Shown here in pieces: positions 52,948-61,696 of a DNA stretch of 64,000 nt (within the stretch, counting starts at the first letter, position 1; the number at the start of each line of letters is the position of its first letter). The translations under genes were made by a program, and so were the position numbers. The stretch covers positions 8,866,001-8,930,000 of the forward strand of contig NZ_CP107905.1 of the NCBI RefSeq assembly GCF_036014015.1, in the 5' to 3' direction. Under the pieces are notes generated by a model that saw only the letters and a list, made by a program, of their open reading frames with translations, was not told where the DNA came from and made no database searches. This DNA comes from Streptomyces sp. NBC_00457 (GTDB lineage Bacteria > Actinomycetota > Actinomycetes > Streptomycetales > Streptomycetaceae).

Positions 52948-53484
52948 GTGTCCGAAATTCAAACCTCCGTCCCCAACTCCGCGCCCGACTCCCACTGTTC
53001 GAGCTGCGGCACGCCCTACGGAGGGGGCGTCTCCGGCTGGCCCCGCACATGTCCGGCCTGCGGGGCCGTGGCCTACCGCAATCCGCTGCCGGTCGCCGTT
53101 GCTCTGCAACCCGTGTACGACACGAGGGGCACCGCCCTGGTCGTCATCACCCGGACGGTGGCCCCCGCGCGCGGGGGCATCGCGTTGCCCGGCGGGTACA
53201 TCGACGACCGGGAGGACTGGCGGCAGGCCGTCGTGCGCGAACTCAAAGAGGAGACCGGCATCGAGGCGGCCGGCCGCGACGTGCGGCTCGTCGACGCGAT
53301 GAGCTCCCCCGACGGGCACCTGCTGCTCTTCGGTCTGCTGCCGGAACGCCCGGCCGGCGTCCTTCCGGCGTCCACCGCCACGGACGAGACGGAGGGCTGG
53401 CACCTCCTGCGCAGGCCGGAGGAGTTGGCCTTCCCGCTGCACACGGTGGCCGTACGGGCGTGGTTCGAGGGCCGCTACATCTGA
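52948..53484 (+). CDS. Nudix hydrolase with N-terminal zinc ribbon
   Basis: 178 aa. Zinc ribbon CSSCGTPYG..CPACGAVAY at residues ~17-43, then a Nudix domain with an intact box GGYIDDREDWRQAVVRELKEETGI (~72-95). Hydrolyses a nucleoside diphosphate linked to another moiety; NADH-pyrophosphatase-like members share the ribbon. GTG 52948 has no Shine-Dalgarno, and TACAGT ten bases upstream could be a -10, so the mRNA may be leaderless or nearly so. Ends overlap the convergent GH31 gene by ten bases. Confidence 0.9.
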   Translation: MSEIQTSVPNSAPDSHCSSCGTPYGGGVSGWPRTCPACGAVAYRNPLPVAVALQPVYDTRGTALVVITRTVAPARGGIALPGGYIDDREDWRQAVVRELKEETGIEAAGRDVRLVDAMSSPDGHLLLFGLLPERPAGVLPASTATDETEGWHLLRRPEELAFPLHTVAVRAWFEGRYI

Positions 53485-55853
53485 GATCGGCCCTCTATGA
53501 GCCCCCGTACGCGCACCGGGTGGGGCGGCGCGTCCCCGCCGCTCTCACCGTCCCGCTCGACGATCAGCTCCCCGCTCTCCCACCGGGTGACGTACCGCTC
53601 GATCCCTGGCTCGTCCCACCCCTCACCCTGGTCCGCCACGACCAGTCCGCCTCCGGTCCGGCCGCGGGCCGGCGCCCATACCTCCAGTTCCAGCCCGCCG
53701 TCGTCCCCGCGCACGGGGACGACGGCACCCGCGCGCGCCAGAACCGGAATCCGCGACAGGGGCGCGTCGACCAGTACCTGAGCCGGCCCGTCGTACGCCT
53801 GCTCCGTCACCGTGTCGTACCAGCGGCCCCGCGGCAGTTGCACCGCGCGCCGGTCCGCGCCCGGACCGAGCACCGGGGCCACCAGCAGACTGTCGCCCAG
53901 CAGAAACGCATCCTCACAGTTCCGCAGCGCCCGGTCCTCCGGCGCGCCCCACCACAGGGGCCGCACATAGGGCGCTCCCGTGCGGCGGGCCAGATGCGCC
54001 AGCGTGACGAAGTACGGGAGCAGCCGGCGGCGTTCGACGAGCGCCACGCGCGCGTGCTCCAGCACCTCCGGCCCGAATTCCCACGGCTCCCTGCGGCCCG
54101 CCCGCAGGCTCGCGTGCGTCCGGAACAGCGGCAGGTACGCGCCCAGCTGGAACCACCGCAGATACAGCTCCGGTGACGGACTCCCGTCGAAGCCGCCCAC
54201 GTCCGGCCCCGAGTACGGCACCCCGCACAGTCCCAGCCCCATGACCAACGCCAGTGACGCCCGCAACCCAGGCCAGCCCGTCGCCACATCACCGGACCAC
54301 GTCCCCCCGTAGCGCTGCATGCCGGCCCATCCCGAACGGGAGAACAGGAAGGGCCGCTCCTTGGGTGCCAGAGCCCGCAGGCCCTCGTATGCGGCCTGGG
54401 CCATGCACAGCGCGTAGACGTTGTGCGCCTCACGATGGTCGCCGCCGCGTCCGTCGAGGTCGTGTCTGGCCGAGCGCGGCAGCGTCGACTCCCCGAAGGC
54501 GGTGAACGACACGGGTTCGTTCATGTCGTGCCAGAACCCGGTGAACCCCTGCGCCAGCCGCTCCTCGTAAAGCCGACCCCACCAGGCACGCACGCGCGCG
54601 TGCGTGAAGTCCGGGTAGACGGTCTCCCCGGGCCAGGCCACTCCGCGCACCAGCCCGCCCGAGGCGTCCCGCACGAAGGCGCCCTCGTCCGAACCGCTGT
54701 CGTACACCGCGTTGCCCGGGGCGGCCTTCACCGCCGGGTCGACGATCGAAACCAGCCGGACTCCGTCCCGCCGCAGATCCTCGGCGAGCTGTGGCAGCTT
54801 GGGGAAGTGCTCCTGGTCGACGGTGAACACCTGGTGGGCGTCGTAGTGGTCGATGTCCAGATGGACCGCGTCGAGCGGCAGGCCGCGCTCCTGGTACCCC
54901 GCGACGATCCCTCGGACCTCCTGCTCGCAGCCGAAGCCCCACCGCGCGTGATGATGGCCCAGCGCCCACGCGGGCGGCAGCGCGGGCGCCCCGGTGAGCG
55001 ACGCCCAGGCGAGCAGTACGCGCGCGGGAGTGCCCACCATGACCCAGCACCGCAACGGACCTCCGTCCATGCGCAGTTCGCACGCCCCCGGCCGGTCGTG
55101 ACCGGAGCCGGCGCCCTCCTCGCCCTCCCGCAGCGTGAGCGTGCCGTCCCAGGAGGTGTCGTGGAACACCAGATGGGTGGCAGCGTCGGCCACGACCAGC
55201 TGGACCGGCATCGTGATGTACAGCGGGTCGTCACCGGGACCGAACGCACGTCCGGGGTCGGTGTTCCACAGCCGGTACATGCCGTCCCGCAGCCGAGGCC
55301 CCGACGCCCTCCCACCGAGTCCGAAAAAGCGCGCGTCGGCGGCCACCTCCGACCGCTGCATCCAGCGTGCCGCGCCTTCGCCCACCGGCTCCCACCAGCG
55401 GGGCGGCAGAGCACGACGCAGGGTCACCCCACCGGGCGTACGGACCTCAACGGCGCCGTGCCGGGAGACGACAACCGTCACGCGCTCCGCCACGACCCGC
55501 CAGCCGCCGTCCTTGTCCGGCTCCAGCACCGCCCGGGGGTCCGGCTCCGGACAGCGGCCCGCGAGGGCGTACGAGGGCTCGGGAGCGGCCCCGTCCCAGC
55601 CCCAGAAGACGGCGCCGTTCACGGCGACGGTGATCCGCAGCTCGGACCTGCTGAAGCGGACCAGGCCGCCCCCGGCGCCGGGCTCTACCTGTTGCACGAC
55701 ACCCGGTACCCGGGCGCGCTCGGCACCCCGCGCCGGGAGCCCGACCGCATCGGCTCGCCTGCGGCGCCATGCCGCCTGCACGGTACGCAACCTCTGAGCG
55801 GCTCTCGCAGAGCCGACTGCCTTCACCGAACGCACCAGGTCACGACCGTTCAT
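53475..55853 (-). CDS. Glycoside hydrolase family 31, alpha-glucosidase type
   Basis: 792 aa, no signal peptide, so probably intracellular. N-terminal beta domain, (beta/alpha)8 barrel with GHHHARWGFG, the nucleophile Asp in FTGFWHDMNEPVSF, the acid/base Asp in GGTWSGDVATGW, and GPDVGGFDGSPSPELYLRW; C-terminal beta domain ends in VWAPARGRTGGG. Releases alpha-linked glucose or xylose from oligosaccharides. ATG 55853 has AGGGTGAG five bases upstream. Divergent from the acetoacetyl-CoA synthetase gene. Confidence 0.92.
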   Translation of the reverse strand: MNGRDLVRSVKAVGSARAAQRLRTVQAAWRRRRADAVGLPARGAERARVPGVVQQVEPGAGGGLVRFSRSELRITVAVNGAVFWGWDGAAPEPSYALAGRCPEPDPRAVLEPDKDGGWRVVAERVTVVVSRHGAVEVRTPGGVTLRRALPPRWWEPVGEGAARWMQRSEVAADARFFGLGGRASGPRLRDGMYRLWNTDPGRAFGPGDDPLYITMPVQLVVADAATHLVFHDTSWDGTLTLREGEEGAGSGHDRPGACELRMDGGPLRCWVMVGTPARVLLAWASLTGAPALPPAWALGHHHARWGFGCEQEVRGIVAGYQERGLPLDAVHLDIDHYDAHQVFTVDQEHFPKLPQLAEDLRRDGVRLVSIVDPAVKAAPGNAVYDSGSDEGAFVRDASGGLVRGVAWPGETVYPDFTHARVRAWWGRLYEERLAQGFTGFWHDMNEPVSFTAFGESTLPRSARHDLDGRGGDHREAHNVYALCMAQAAYEGLRALAPKERPFLFSRSGWAGMQRYGGTWSGDVATGWPGLRASLALVMGLGLCGVPYSGPDVGGFDGSPSPELYLRWFQLGAYLPLFRTHASLRAGRREPWEFGPEVLEHARVALVERRRLLPYFVTLAHLARRTGAPYVRPLWWGAPEDRALRNCEDAFLLGDSLLVAPVLGPGADRRAVQLPRGRWYDTVTEQAYDGPAQVLVDAPLSRIPVLARAGAVVPVRGDDGGLELEVWAPARGRTGGGLVVADQGEGWDEPGIERYVTRWESGELIVERDGESGGDAPPHPVRVRGLIEGRSQM
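54587..54606. repeat. 20-bp alternating purine-pyrimidine palindrome in the GH31 gene
   Basis: CACGCACGCGCGCGTGCGTG is a perfect palindrome of strictly alternating pyrimidine and purine, a sequence type able to form Z-DNA or a cruciform. It encodes part of THARVRAWWG. Confidence 0.8.
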
Positions 55854-56066
55854 GCTGCTCACCCTGCCATTGACTGCACCACACAAGCGTGTCGTTCAAC
55901 TGCCGTTCACCCGTGGCCGGACCACATCTTCACGACGCGGACTATGTGGGGGTCACCCTGGTGCAGAAGTCGATCACATGGCATCGTCCGTGTCAGCCGC
56001 GTCACGCGCACACCCCAGCCCGTGCGCGGGAGACGCACACGACGCGCACAGTCCGGGAGCCGCCCC

Positions 56067-58034
56067 ATGTCGACCGTGAACCCCCAGCCGCTGTGGCAAC
56101 CAGATCCGGAACGCATCGCCCAGGCACAGATCACCAAGTTCCAGGCCTGGGCGGCCGAGCACCACGGAGCCCCGTCCGACGGCGGCTACGCGGCGCTGCA
56201 CCGCTGGTCCGTCGACGAACTGGTCACCTTCTGGAAGGCCGTCACGGAGTGGTTCGACGTCCGGTTCTCCGCGCCGTACGCGCGCGTGCTGGGCGACCGC
56301 TCGATGCCCGGTGCCCAGTGGTTCCCCGGCGCCACCCTGAACTACGCCGAGCACGCCCTCCGCGCGGCCGCGTCCCGCGCGGACGAACCAGCCCTTCTGC
56401 ACGTCGACGAGACCCACCAGCCGCGCCCCGTCACCTGGTCCGAGCTGCGCCGCCAGGTCGGCTCCCTCGCCGCCGAGCTGCGGGCCCTCGGCGTACGCCC
56501 CGGAGACCGCGTCAGCGGCTACCTCCCGAACATCCCGCAGGCGGTCGTCGCCCTCCTCGCCACAGCCGCCGTGGGCGGCGTGTGGACGTCCTGCGCCCCC
56601 GACTTCGGCGCCCGCAGCGTCCTCGACCGCTTCCAGCAGGTCGAACCGGTCGTCCTGTTCACCGTCGACGGCTACCGCTACGGCGGCAAGGAACACGACC
56701 GCCGCGACATCGTCGCCGAACTCCGCCGCGAACTGCCCACCCTGCGCGCGGTCGTCCACATCCCCGTCCTCGGCACCCCGGTCCCCGAAGGCGCCCTGGA
56801 GTGGTCGGCCCTGACGGCCGCGGATACCGAGCCCGTCTTCGAGCAGGTGCCCTTCGACCACCCCCTGTGGGTGCTCTACTCCTCCGGCACCACAGGCCTG
56901 CCGAAGGCCATCGTCCAGTCCCAGGGCGGCATCCTCGTCGAGCACCTCAAGCAGCTCGGCCTGCACTGCGACCTCGGCCCCGAGGACCGTTTCTTCTGGT
57001 ACACGTCGACCGGCTGGATGATGTGGAACTTCCTCGTGTCCGGCCTCCTCACCGGCACGACGATCGTGCTCTACGACGGAAGCCCCGGCTACCCGGACAC
57101 GGGCGCCCAGTGGCGGGTCGCCGAACGCACACAGGCCACCTTGTACGGCACCTCGGCCGCCTACGTCATGGCCTGCCGCAAGGCCGAGGTGCACCCGGCA
57201 CGCGACTTCGATCTCTCCACGGTGCGGTGCGTCGCGACCACCGGATCGCCCCTTCCGCCCGACGGGTTCCGCTGGCTGCACGACGAGGTCCGTGACGACC
57301 TGTGGATCGCGTCCGTCAGTGGTGGCACGGACGTGTGCTCCTGCTTCGCAGGAGCGGTACCGACCCTCCCCGTGTACATCGGCGAGCTCCAGGCACCCGG
57401 CCTCGGCACCGATCTGCAGTCCTGGGACCCCAGCGGCAAACCCCTGATCGACGAGGTCGGCGAACTCGTGGTCACCAACCCCATGCCGTCCATGCCCATC
57501 CACTTCTGGAACGACCCCGACGGCAGCCGCTACCACGACAGCTACTTCGACACCTACCCCGGCGTGTGGCGCCACGGCGACTGGATCACCGTCACCCCCC
57601 GCGGCTCCGTCGTCATCCACGGCCGCTCCGACTCCACGCTCAACCGCCAGGGCGTGCGCATGGGGTCCGCCGACATCTACGAAGCCGTCGAGCGGCTCCC
57701 CGAGATCAAGGAATCCCTCGTCATCGGCATCGAACAGCCTGACGGCGGCTACTGGATGCCCCTCTTTGTGCACCTGGTCCCAGGGGCCGCTCTCGACGAG
57801 GCCCTCCTGAACCGCATCAAGCAGACCATCCGCGAACAGCTCTCACCGCGGCACGTCCCCGACGAGATCATCGAAGTTCCCGGAATCCCGCACACCCTGA
57901 CCGGCAAGCGCATCGAGGTCCCGGTCAAACGCCTCCTCCAGGGCACAGCCTTGGAGAAGGCGGTCAACCCCGGCTCCATCGACAACCTCGATCTGCTGCA
58001 CTTCTACGAGGACCTCGCCCACAAGCGCGCCTGA
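56067..58034 (+). CDS. Acetoacetyl-CoA synthetase
   Basis: 655 aa AMP-forming acyl-CoA synthetase, the length typical of acetoacetate-CoA ligase. PLWVLYSSGTTGLPKAIVQSQGG (ATP loop), WYTSTGWMMWNFLVSGLLTG, SVSGGTDVCSCFAG, HGRSDSTLNRQGVRMGSADIYEAV, and the C-terminal lysine in TLTGKRIEVPVKR are all present. ATG 56067 has GGGAG eight bases upstream. It may use acetoacetate released by the BKACE step of carnitine breakdown encoded 15 kb away; this link is inferred. Its stop is three bases from the stop of the convergent MocR gene. Confidence 0.92.
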   Translation: MSTVNPQPLWQPDPERIAQAQITKFQAWAAEHHGAPSDGGYAALHRWSVDELVTFWKAVTEWFDVRFSAPYARVLGDRSMPGAQWFPGATLNYAEHALRAAASRADEPALLHVDETHQPRPVTWSELRRQVGSLAAELRALGVRPGDRVSGYLPNIPQAVVALLATAAVGGVWTSCAPDFGARSVLDRFQQVEPVVLFTVDGYRYGGKEHDRRDIVAELRRELPTLRAVVHIPVLGTPVPEGALEWSALTAADTEPVFEQVPFDHPLWVLYSSGTTGLPKAIVQSQGGILVEHLKQLGLHCDLGPEDRFFWYTSTGWMMWNFLVSGLLTGTTIVLYDGSPGYPDTGAQWRVAERTQATLYGTSAAYVMACRKAEVHPARDFDLSTVRCVATTGSPLPPDGFRWLHDEVRDDLWIASVSGGTDVCSCFAGAVPTLPVYIGELQAPGLGTDLQSWDPSGKPLIDEVGELVVTNPMPSMPIHFWNDPDGSRYHDSYFDTYPGVWRHGDWITVTPRGSVVIHGRSDSTLNRQGVRMGSADIYEAVERLPEIKESLVIGIEQPDGGYWMPLFVHLVPGAALDEALLNRIKQTIREQLSPRHVPDEIIEVPGIPHTLTGKRIEVPVKRLLQGTALEKAVNPGSIDNLDLLHFYEDLAHKRA

Positions 58035-58037
58035 GGA

Positions 58038-59357
58038 TCACCCCCCGTACGTGGCCTCGGACTCACCGAGCACAACGGCGAAGTCCGAGGCCAGCCGCAC
58101 CGCGTCGGCCGGCTCGAGATCGGCCACCGAGATCCGTACACCCGGACCGGCCGACAGCCGGAAGCGAGCACCGGACGCGACCCACCACCCGTGCGACCGC
58201 AGCCCGTTCACCACGGCCGACTCGTCGCGCACAGGCACCCACACATTCATCCCGCTCGCACCGTGTGCCTCGATGCCCCGTTCGCCGAACTCTTGAAGAA
58301 GAGCGCTCCGGCGCAGGGCATAGGCCTCCCCGGCACGCGTCACCAACGCGCGCGTGCCGTTGTCGGTCAGCAGCCCGTACACCGTTTCCTGGAGCAGATG
58401 GCTGACCCAGCCCGACGTCAGCAGCAGCCGCCCGTCGTGCCGCGCCAGCGTGGTCGCGTCACACGCCGCCGCCGCCCACCGCAGGTCCGTCCCGAGGAAC
58501 TTGCTCACCGTCCGTACGTGCACCCAGCGCGCCGGCCCACGGGCCGTCAGCGTGTGCAGGGGCGCTCCGGCCACTTCCGAGGCATGGTCATTCTCGACGA
58601 CGAGCACTTCGGGCTCGTCCCGGAGAACGTCGACCAGCGCGTCCCTGCGTACCGCGGAAAAACAGCCGCCGTACGGGTTCTGGGCCCGAGGACTGCACAC
58701 CAGGGCGCGCACACCCGCCCGTAGAGCCGCGCCCAGGGCATCGGGGCGCACACCTTCGTCATCCACGGCCACGGGAACGATCCGCAACCCCAAAGCCGTT
58801 ACAAGATCCAGCAGATGGTGATACCCGGGATCCTCCATCGCGACGGCATCGCCCGGCCGCAGCTCCACCGACAGCAGCCGCCCGATCAGATCCAGCGCTC
58901 CGTGAGCGAACGTCACATGCTCCACGGGCACACCATCGGGCAGCAGCCAGTCGCGGACGGCATCCTCCAGCCGCTCCAGCCTGGGCGTCGACCGGTGTGA
59001 CCGGGCACCGGGTGACAGACGCGACGGTGGTACGAGGGCAGGCAGCAGCGCGGGGTCCGGATGCCCGCCCGACAAGTCCCGCAGCCCCTCGGGCACTTTC
59101 GGCGGCCGTCGTGACGCCACAGCCGGCTCCGGTGCCACCACGGTGCCGCCCCGGCCTCGCGTGACCACGATGCCGCGCCCCCGAAGTTCCTTGTAGGCGG
59201 TGGCGACCGTCCCCGGACTCACCCCTAGCTCGTCCGCGAGCCGTCGTACCGGAGGCAGCGCGGCCCCCGGACCCAACGAGCCTTCCGTCACGCCCTGTTC
59301 GACGGACGCGGCAATCCCCTTGGCCGTCGTACCACTGATCCCATATTGTATTGCCAC
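58038..59357 (-). CDS. MocR-type regulator (GntR wHTH plus aminotransferase fold)
   Basis: 439 aa. Winged helix at ~12-70 (LPPVRRLADELGVSPGTVATAYKELRGRGIVVTRGRGGTVV) and an aminotransferase-like domain with SPRAQNPYGGCFS, VVENDHASEVAG, and the PLP lysine in VRTVSKFLGTDLRWAAA. Likely controls the divergent MFS gene. GTG 59357 has no Shine-Dalgarno; TTGCTT-N17-CATAAT lies seven bases before it, so the mRNA should be leaderless and the start codon is the transcription start. Confidence 0.9.
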   Translation of the reverse strand: MAIQYGISGTTAKGIAASVEQGVTEGSLGPGAALPPVRRLADELGVSPGTVATAYKELRGRGIVVTRGRGGTVVAPEPAVASRRPPKVPEGLRDLSGGHPDPALLPALVPPSRLSPGARSHRSTPRLERLEDAVRDWLLPDGVPVEHVTFAHGALDLIGRLLSVELRPGDAVAMEDPGYHHLLDLVTALGLRIVPVAVDDEGVRPDALGAALRAGVRALVCSPRAQNPYGGCFSAVRRDALVDVLRDEPEVLVVENDHASEVAGAPLHTLTARGPARWVHVRTVSKFLGTDLRWAAAACDATTLARHDGRLLLTSGWVSHLLQETVYGLLTDNGTRALVTRAGEAYALRRSALLQEFGERGIEAHGASGMNVWVPVRDESAVVNGLRSHGWWVASGARFRLSAGPGVRISVADLEPADAVRLASDFAVVLGESEATYGG

Positions 59358-59364
59358 GTTGGCG

Positions 59365-59393
59365 ATTATGTATCAATACATAATGCGAAGCAA
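59365..59393 (-). promoter_or_regulatory. Promoter of the MocR gene with overlapping AT-rich palindrome
   Basis: Minus strand -35 TTGCTT (59393-59388), 17 bases, -10 CATAAT (59370-59365), then seven bases to the GTG. ATTATGTATCAATACATAAT (59365-59384) is a palindrome of nine-base arms around two bases, covering the -10 and spacer, and its other half gives CATAAT (59379-59384) for the MFS gene. Strong candidate for autoregulation. Confidence 0.7.
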
Positions 59394-59402
59394 GGGGGAG
59401 CA

Positions 59403-60677
59403 GTGCGGTCGAGAGGTCTCACGGCAGCATGGTCATCACGCATTCCCGGAGGCCGCGACGGACGCAGAATGCTCACGGTCGCCCTCGTCGACCGAATCGG
59501 CAGCGGACTGTGGGCCTCCGTGTCCGTCCTGTACTTCACCTACGTCTCCAGCCTCTCCGTCGCCGAGGTCGGTACCCTCGTCGCCGTCGCCGGGGCCATC
59601 GGAATCGCCGGGGCACCCCTGGGCGGCCGCATCGCCGACCGGTTCCCCCTCACCCGAGTCCTCATCACCGTCCAACTCCTGCGCGCCGTCGCCTCCTTGG
59701 CCCTCCTCGCCACCCATGACTACGCCCTGCTCCTCGCCTTCTCGGCCGTCGGCAGCCTCGGCGACCGCTCCTCGAGCGTCCTCACCAGGCTGTACGCCGC
59801 CCGCGTCGCCGGAGCCGACCGAGTCCGCTACCAGGCCGTCCACCGAACCGTCGCCAACGCCGGCTGGGCCCTGGGCGGCCTCGCCGCGGCAGCGGCAATC
59901 GCCGTCGGCACCACCACCGCGTACCAGTGGCTCCTCATCGGCGACGCACTGTCCTTCGTCGCCTCCGCGCTGCTGACCCTGCGGTGCGGCGAGCCACCCT
60001 CCCCATGCCGGACCGTGATCACGTCGAAGGACCCGGCACCCCCAACAGAACGGGTGAATCCATGGCGTGACCGCACTTACCTCGCCTACGTCGCCACCGA
60101 GACCCTTCTCTCCCTCCACGACGCGGTCTTCAAGGTCGGTCTGTCCTTGTGGATCGCCCACGCGAGCAACGTCCCACACGGCCTCGTCCCCCTGCTGCTG
60201 GTCCTCAACAACGTGATGGTGGTGGCCCTCCAGGTACCGCTGGCCCGCTTCGGCACAACGACCGCGGCGGCACGCGCCCTGCTGAAACCGCTCTCCGCCG
60301 CATTCGCGCTGGGCGGTGTCACCCTGGCGCTCGCAGCCACCGGCGCAACCCTCACCGCCACGCTGCTCCTCACCGCCTCGGCCGTCGCGTTCACCGTGGC
60401 GGAGATGCTCCACGCCACCGTCTCGTGGGAGCTGTCGCTCGCCCTAGCCCCCGACACAGCGCAAGGCGCCTACCTCGGTGTCCACGGCCTCGCCCAGTCC
60501 GCCCAGCGCAGCGTCGGACCGCTCGCCGTCACCGCCGCCATCGCCACCGGCCCCGCAGGGTGGATCGCCTTCGGCGCCGGCATCGCCCTGACCTGCCTGA
60601 TCCAGCACCGCCTGGTCCGCGAACGCCTCGCCCGGAAGCCATTGTCAGTGCCGCCAGTTACTGTGAGTGAGCATTGA
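59403..60677 (+). CDS. MFS transporter, drug-efflux-like
   Basis: 424 aa, about 12 hydrophobic segments. GAPLGGRIADRFPLTRVLI is the loop 2-3 motif; AYLGVHGLAQSAQRSVGPLAV lies in segment 11. Related to efflux permeases of the major facilitator type. GTG 59403 has AAGGGGGAG five bases upstream; the frame opens earlier at 59346 inside the promoter region. Divergent from the MocR gene and probably regulated by it. Substrate unknown. Confidence 0.85.
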   Translation: MRSRGLTAAWSSRIPGGRDGRRMLTVALVDRIGSGLWASVSVLYFTYVSSLSVAEVGTLVAVAGAIGIAGAPLGGRIADRFPLTRVLITVQLLRAVASLALLATHDYALLLAFSAVGSLGDRSSSVLTRLYAARVAGADRVRYQAVHRTVANAGWALGGLAAAAAIAVGTTTAYQWLLIGDALSFVASALLTLRCGEPPSPCRTVITSKDPAPPTERVNPWRDRTYLAYVATETLLSLHDAVFKVGLSLWIAHASNVPHGLVPLLLVLNNVMVVALQVPLARFGTTTAAARALLKPLSAAFALGGVTLALAATGATLTATLLLTASAVAFTVAEMLHATVSWELSLALAPDTAQGAYLGVHGLAQSAQRSVGPLAVTAAIATGPAGWIAFGAGIALTCLIQHRLVRERLARKPLSVPPVTVSEH

Positions 60678-60699
60678 TCGACTGCACGCAGGGGGAAGA

Positions 60700-61599
60700 A
60701 TGGCGCACACCGACCACCAGACCATGCGGCGCGTCCTGCGCCGTGAAATCGCGGGCACCATCGGCCTGCTGACGGACGAGCACGACTTCCGCGCCATGCG
60801 GCGCTATCGCACCTTCACCTTCGACGACCACAGGACATACCTCCAACAAGTGGAGGCGCTGCTCAAGACGCGCGCCGCTCAGGGCACCCACACGACAGTC
60901 GCCCTCTTCGACCCGCAGGAGTACGCCGACTTCTGCGCGGACACAGGCCTGGATCCCGACATCCCGACGAGCCGCACCCGGTTCACAGCCGAAGTCGCGA
61001 CCACTGGCCCAACGGTTCCCTACGAGGGCCAGCCCCTCGCCGATCTCGTCCCGACCCTGATCGACGAGGCCGTACGCCAGGCCACGTGGGAGTACGCGTC
61101 CACGCTGCTCGCCCGACTCGGCGCCTGCGCGTCCTGTGGCGAAGACATCGGCCGTGCTGCCTTCGTCCGCGCATCACAATTCCTCGTCCGCATCCTCGAC
61201 ACGGCCCAGCCAGGCGCCCGACACCTCGTCTGCAGCGTCTCGGGAACACCGGAAACACTCGTCTCCGTCCTCCACGCCGACGGAGGCGCGGACGGCACGA
61301 CCCAGCTCGACGAGGCCGAGGCCCTCGAATTCACCACAGTCCTGGCGCTCGGCCTCGCCACCGAAAGCCCGGGCGGACTGGTGATGCGGACCAGCGCTCC
61401 GGACACGCCCGACCGGATCTACGGCTGGCGCCTACGCGGAGACGGCCTCGAACCCCTCACCGCCGGCGAGGTCTTCGACGCCTACTGCACCGACGTCGAA
61501 TCCGGAGACCTCATCTCCCCGGAATCCGGCGTGGACTACTGCACGCCACCCGACCTCGGACTGGACGACGAGCGACCGACGACGGGGCACGACCACTGA
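60700..61599 (+). CDS. Conserved-looking protein of unknown function
   Basis: 299 aa, soluble, acidic. I do not recognise it. TMRRVLRREIAGTIGLLTDEHDFRAMRRYRTFTFDDHRTYLQQVEALLK opens the protein; LGACASCGEDIGRAAFVRA has a CxxC; YGWRLRGDGLEPLTAGEVFDAYCTDVESGDLI lies near the end. ATG 60700 has GGGGGAAG just upstream and follows the MFS gene by 22 bases, so they may share a transcript. Codon use is normal for the window. Confidence 0.75.
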   Translation: MAHTDHQTMRRVLRREIAGTIGLLTDEHDFRAMRRYRTFTFDDHRTYLQQVEALLKTRAAQGTHTTVALFDPQEYADFCADTGLDPDIPTSRTRFTAEVATTGPTVPYEGQPLADLVPTLIDEAVRQATWEYASTLLARLGACASCGEDIGRAAFVRASQFLVRILDTAQPGARHLVCSVSGTPETLVSVLHADGGADGTTQLDEAEALEFTTVLALGLATESPGGLVMRTSAPDTPDRIYGWRLRGDGLEPLTAGEVFDAYCTDVESGDLISPESGVDYCTPPDLGLDDERPTTGHDH

Positions 61600-61602
61600 A
61601 CA

Positions 61603-61665
61603 CGCGAGGGGCGCCCCACCCGAAGGCCGCGAGGGGCGCCCCACCCGAAGGCGGGGCGCCCCTCG
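61603..61665. terminator. Terminator with a duplicated arm between the unknown gene and ptsI
   Basis: A 25-bp unit is exactly duplicated (61603-61627 and 61628-61652), and GGGGCGCCCCTCG (61653-61665) can pair with CGAGGGGCGCCCC in either copy. The nearer pairing gives a perfect 13-pair stem with a ten-base loop. Sits between convergent genes. Confidence 0.85.
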
Positions 61666-61696
61666 TCAACAGCCCAAGACGGCCTGCTGTTTGGAA

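Noticed and set aside
54423..56066. Long + strand extension upstream of the acetoacetyl-CoA synthetase, antisense to GH31
   Set aside because: The enzyme starts at ATG 56067 with a good ribosome site; the extension mirrors the GH31 gene.
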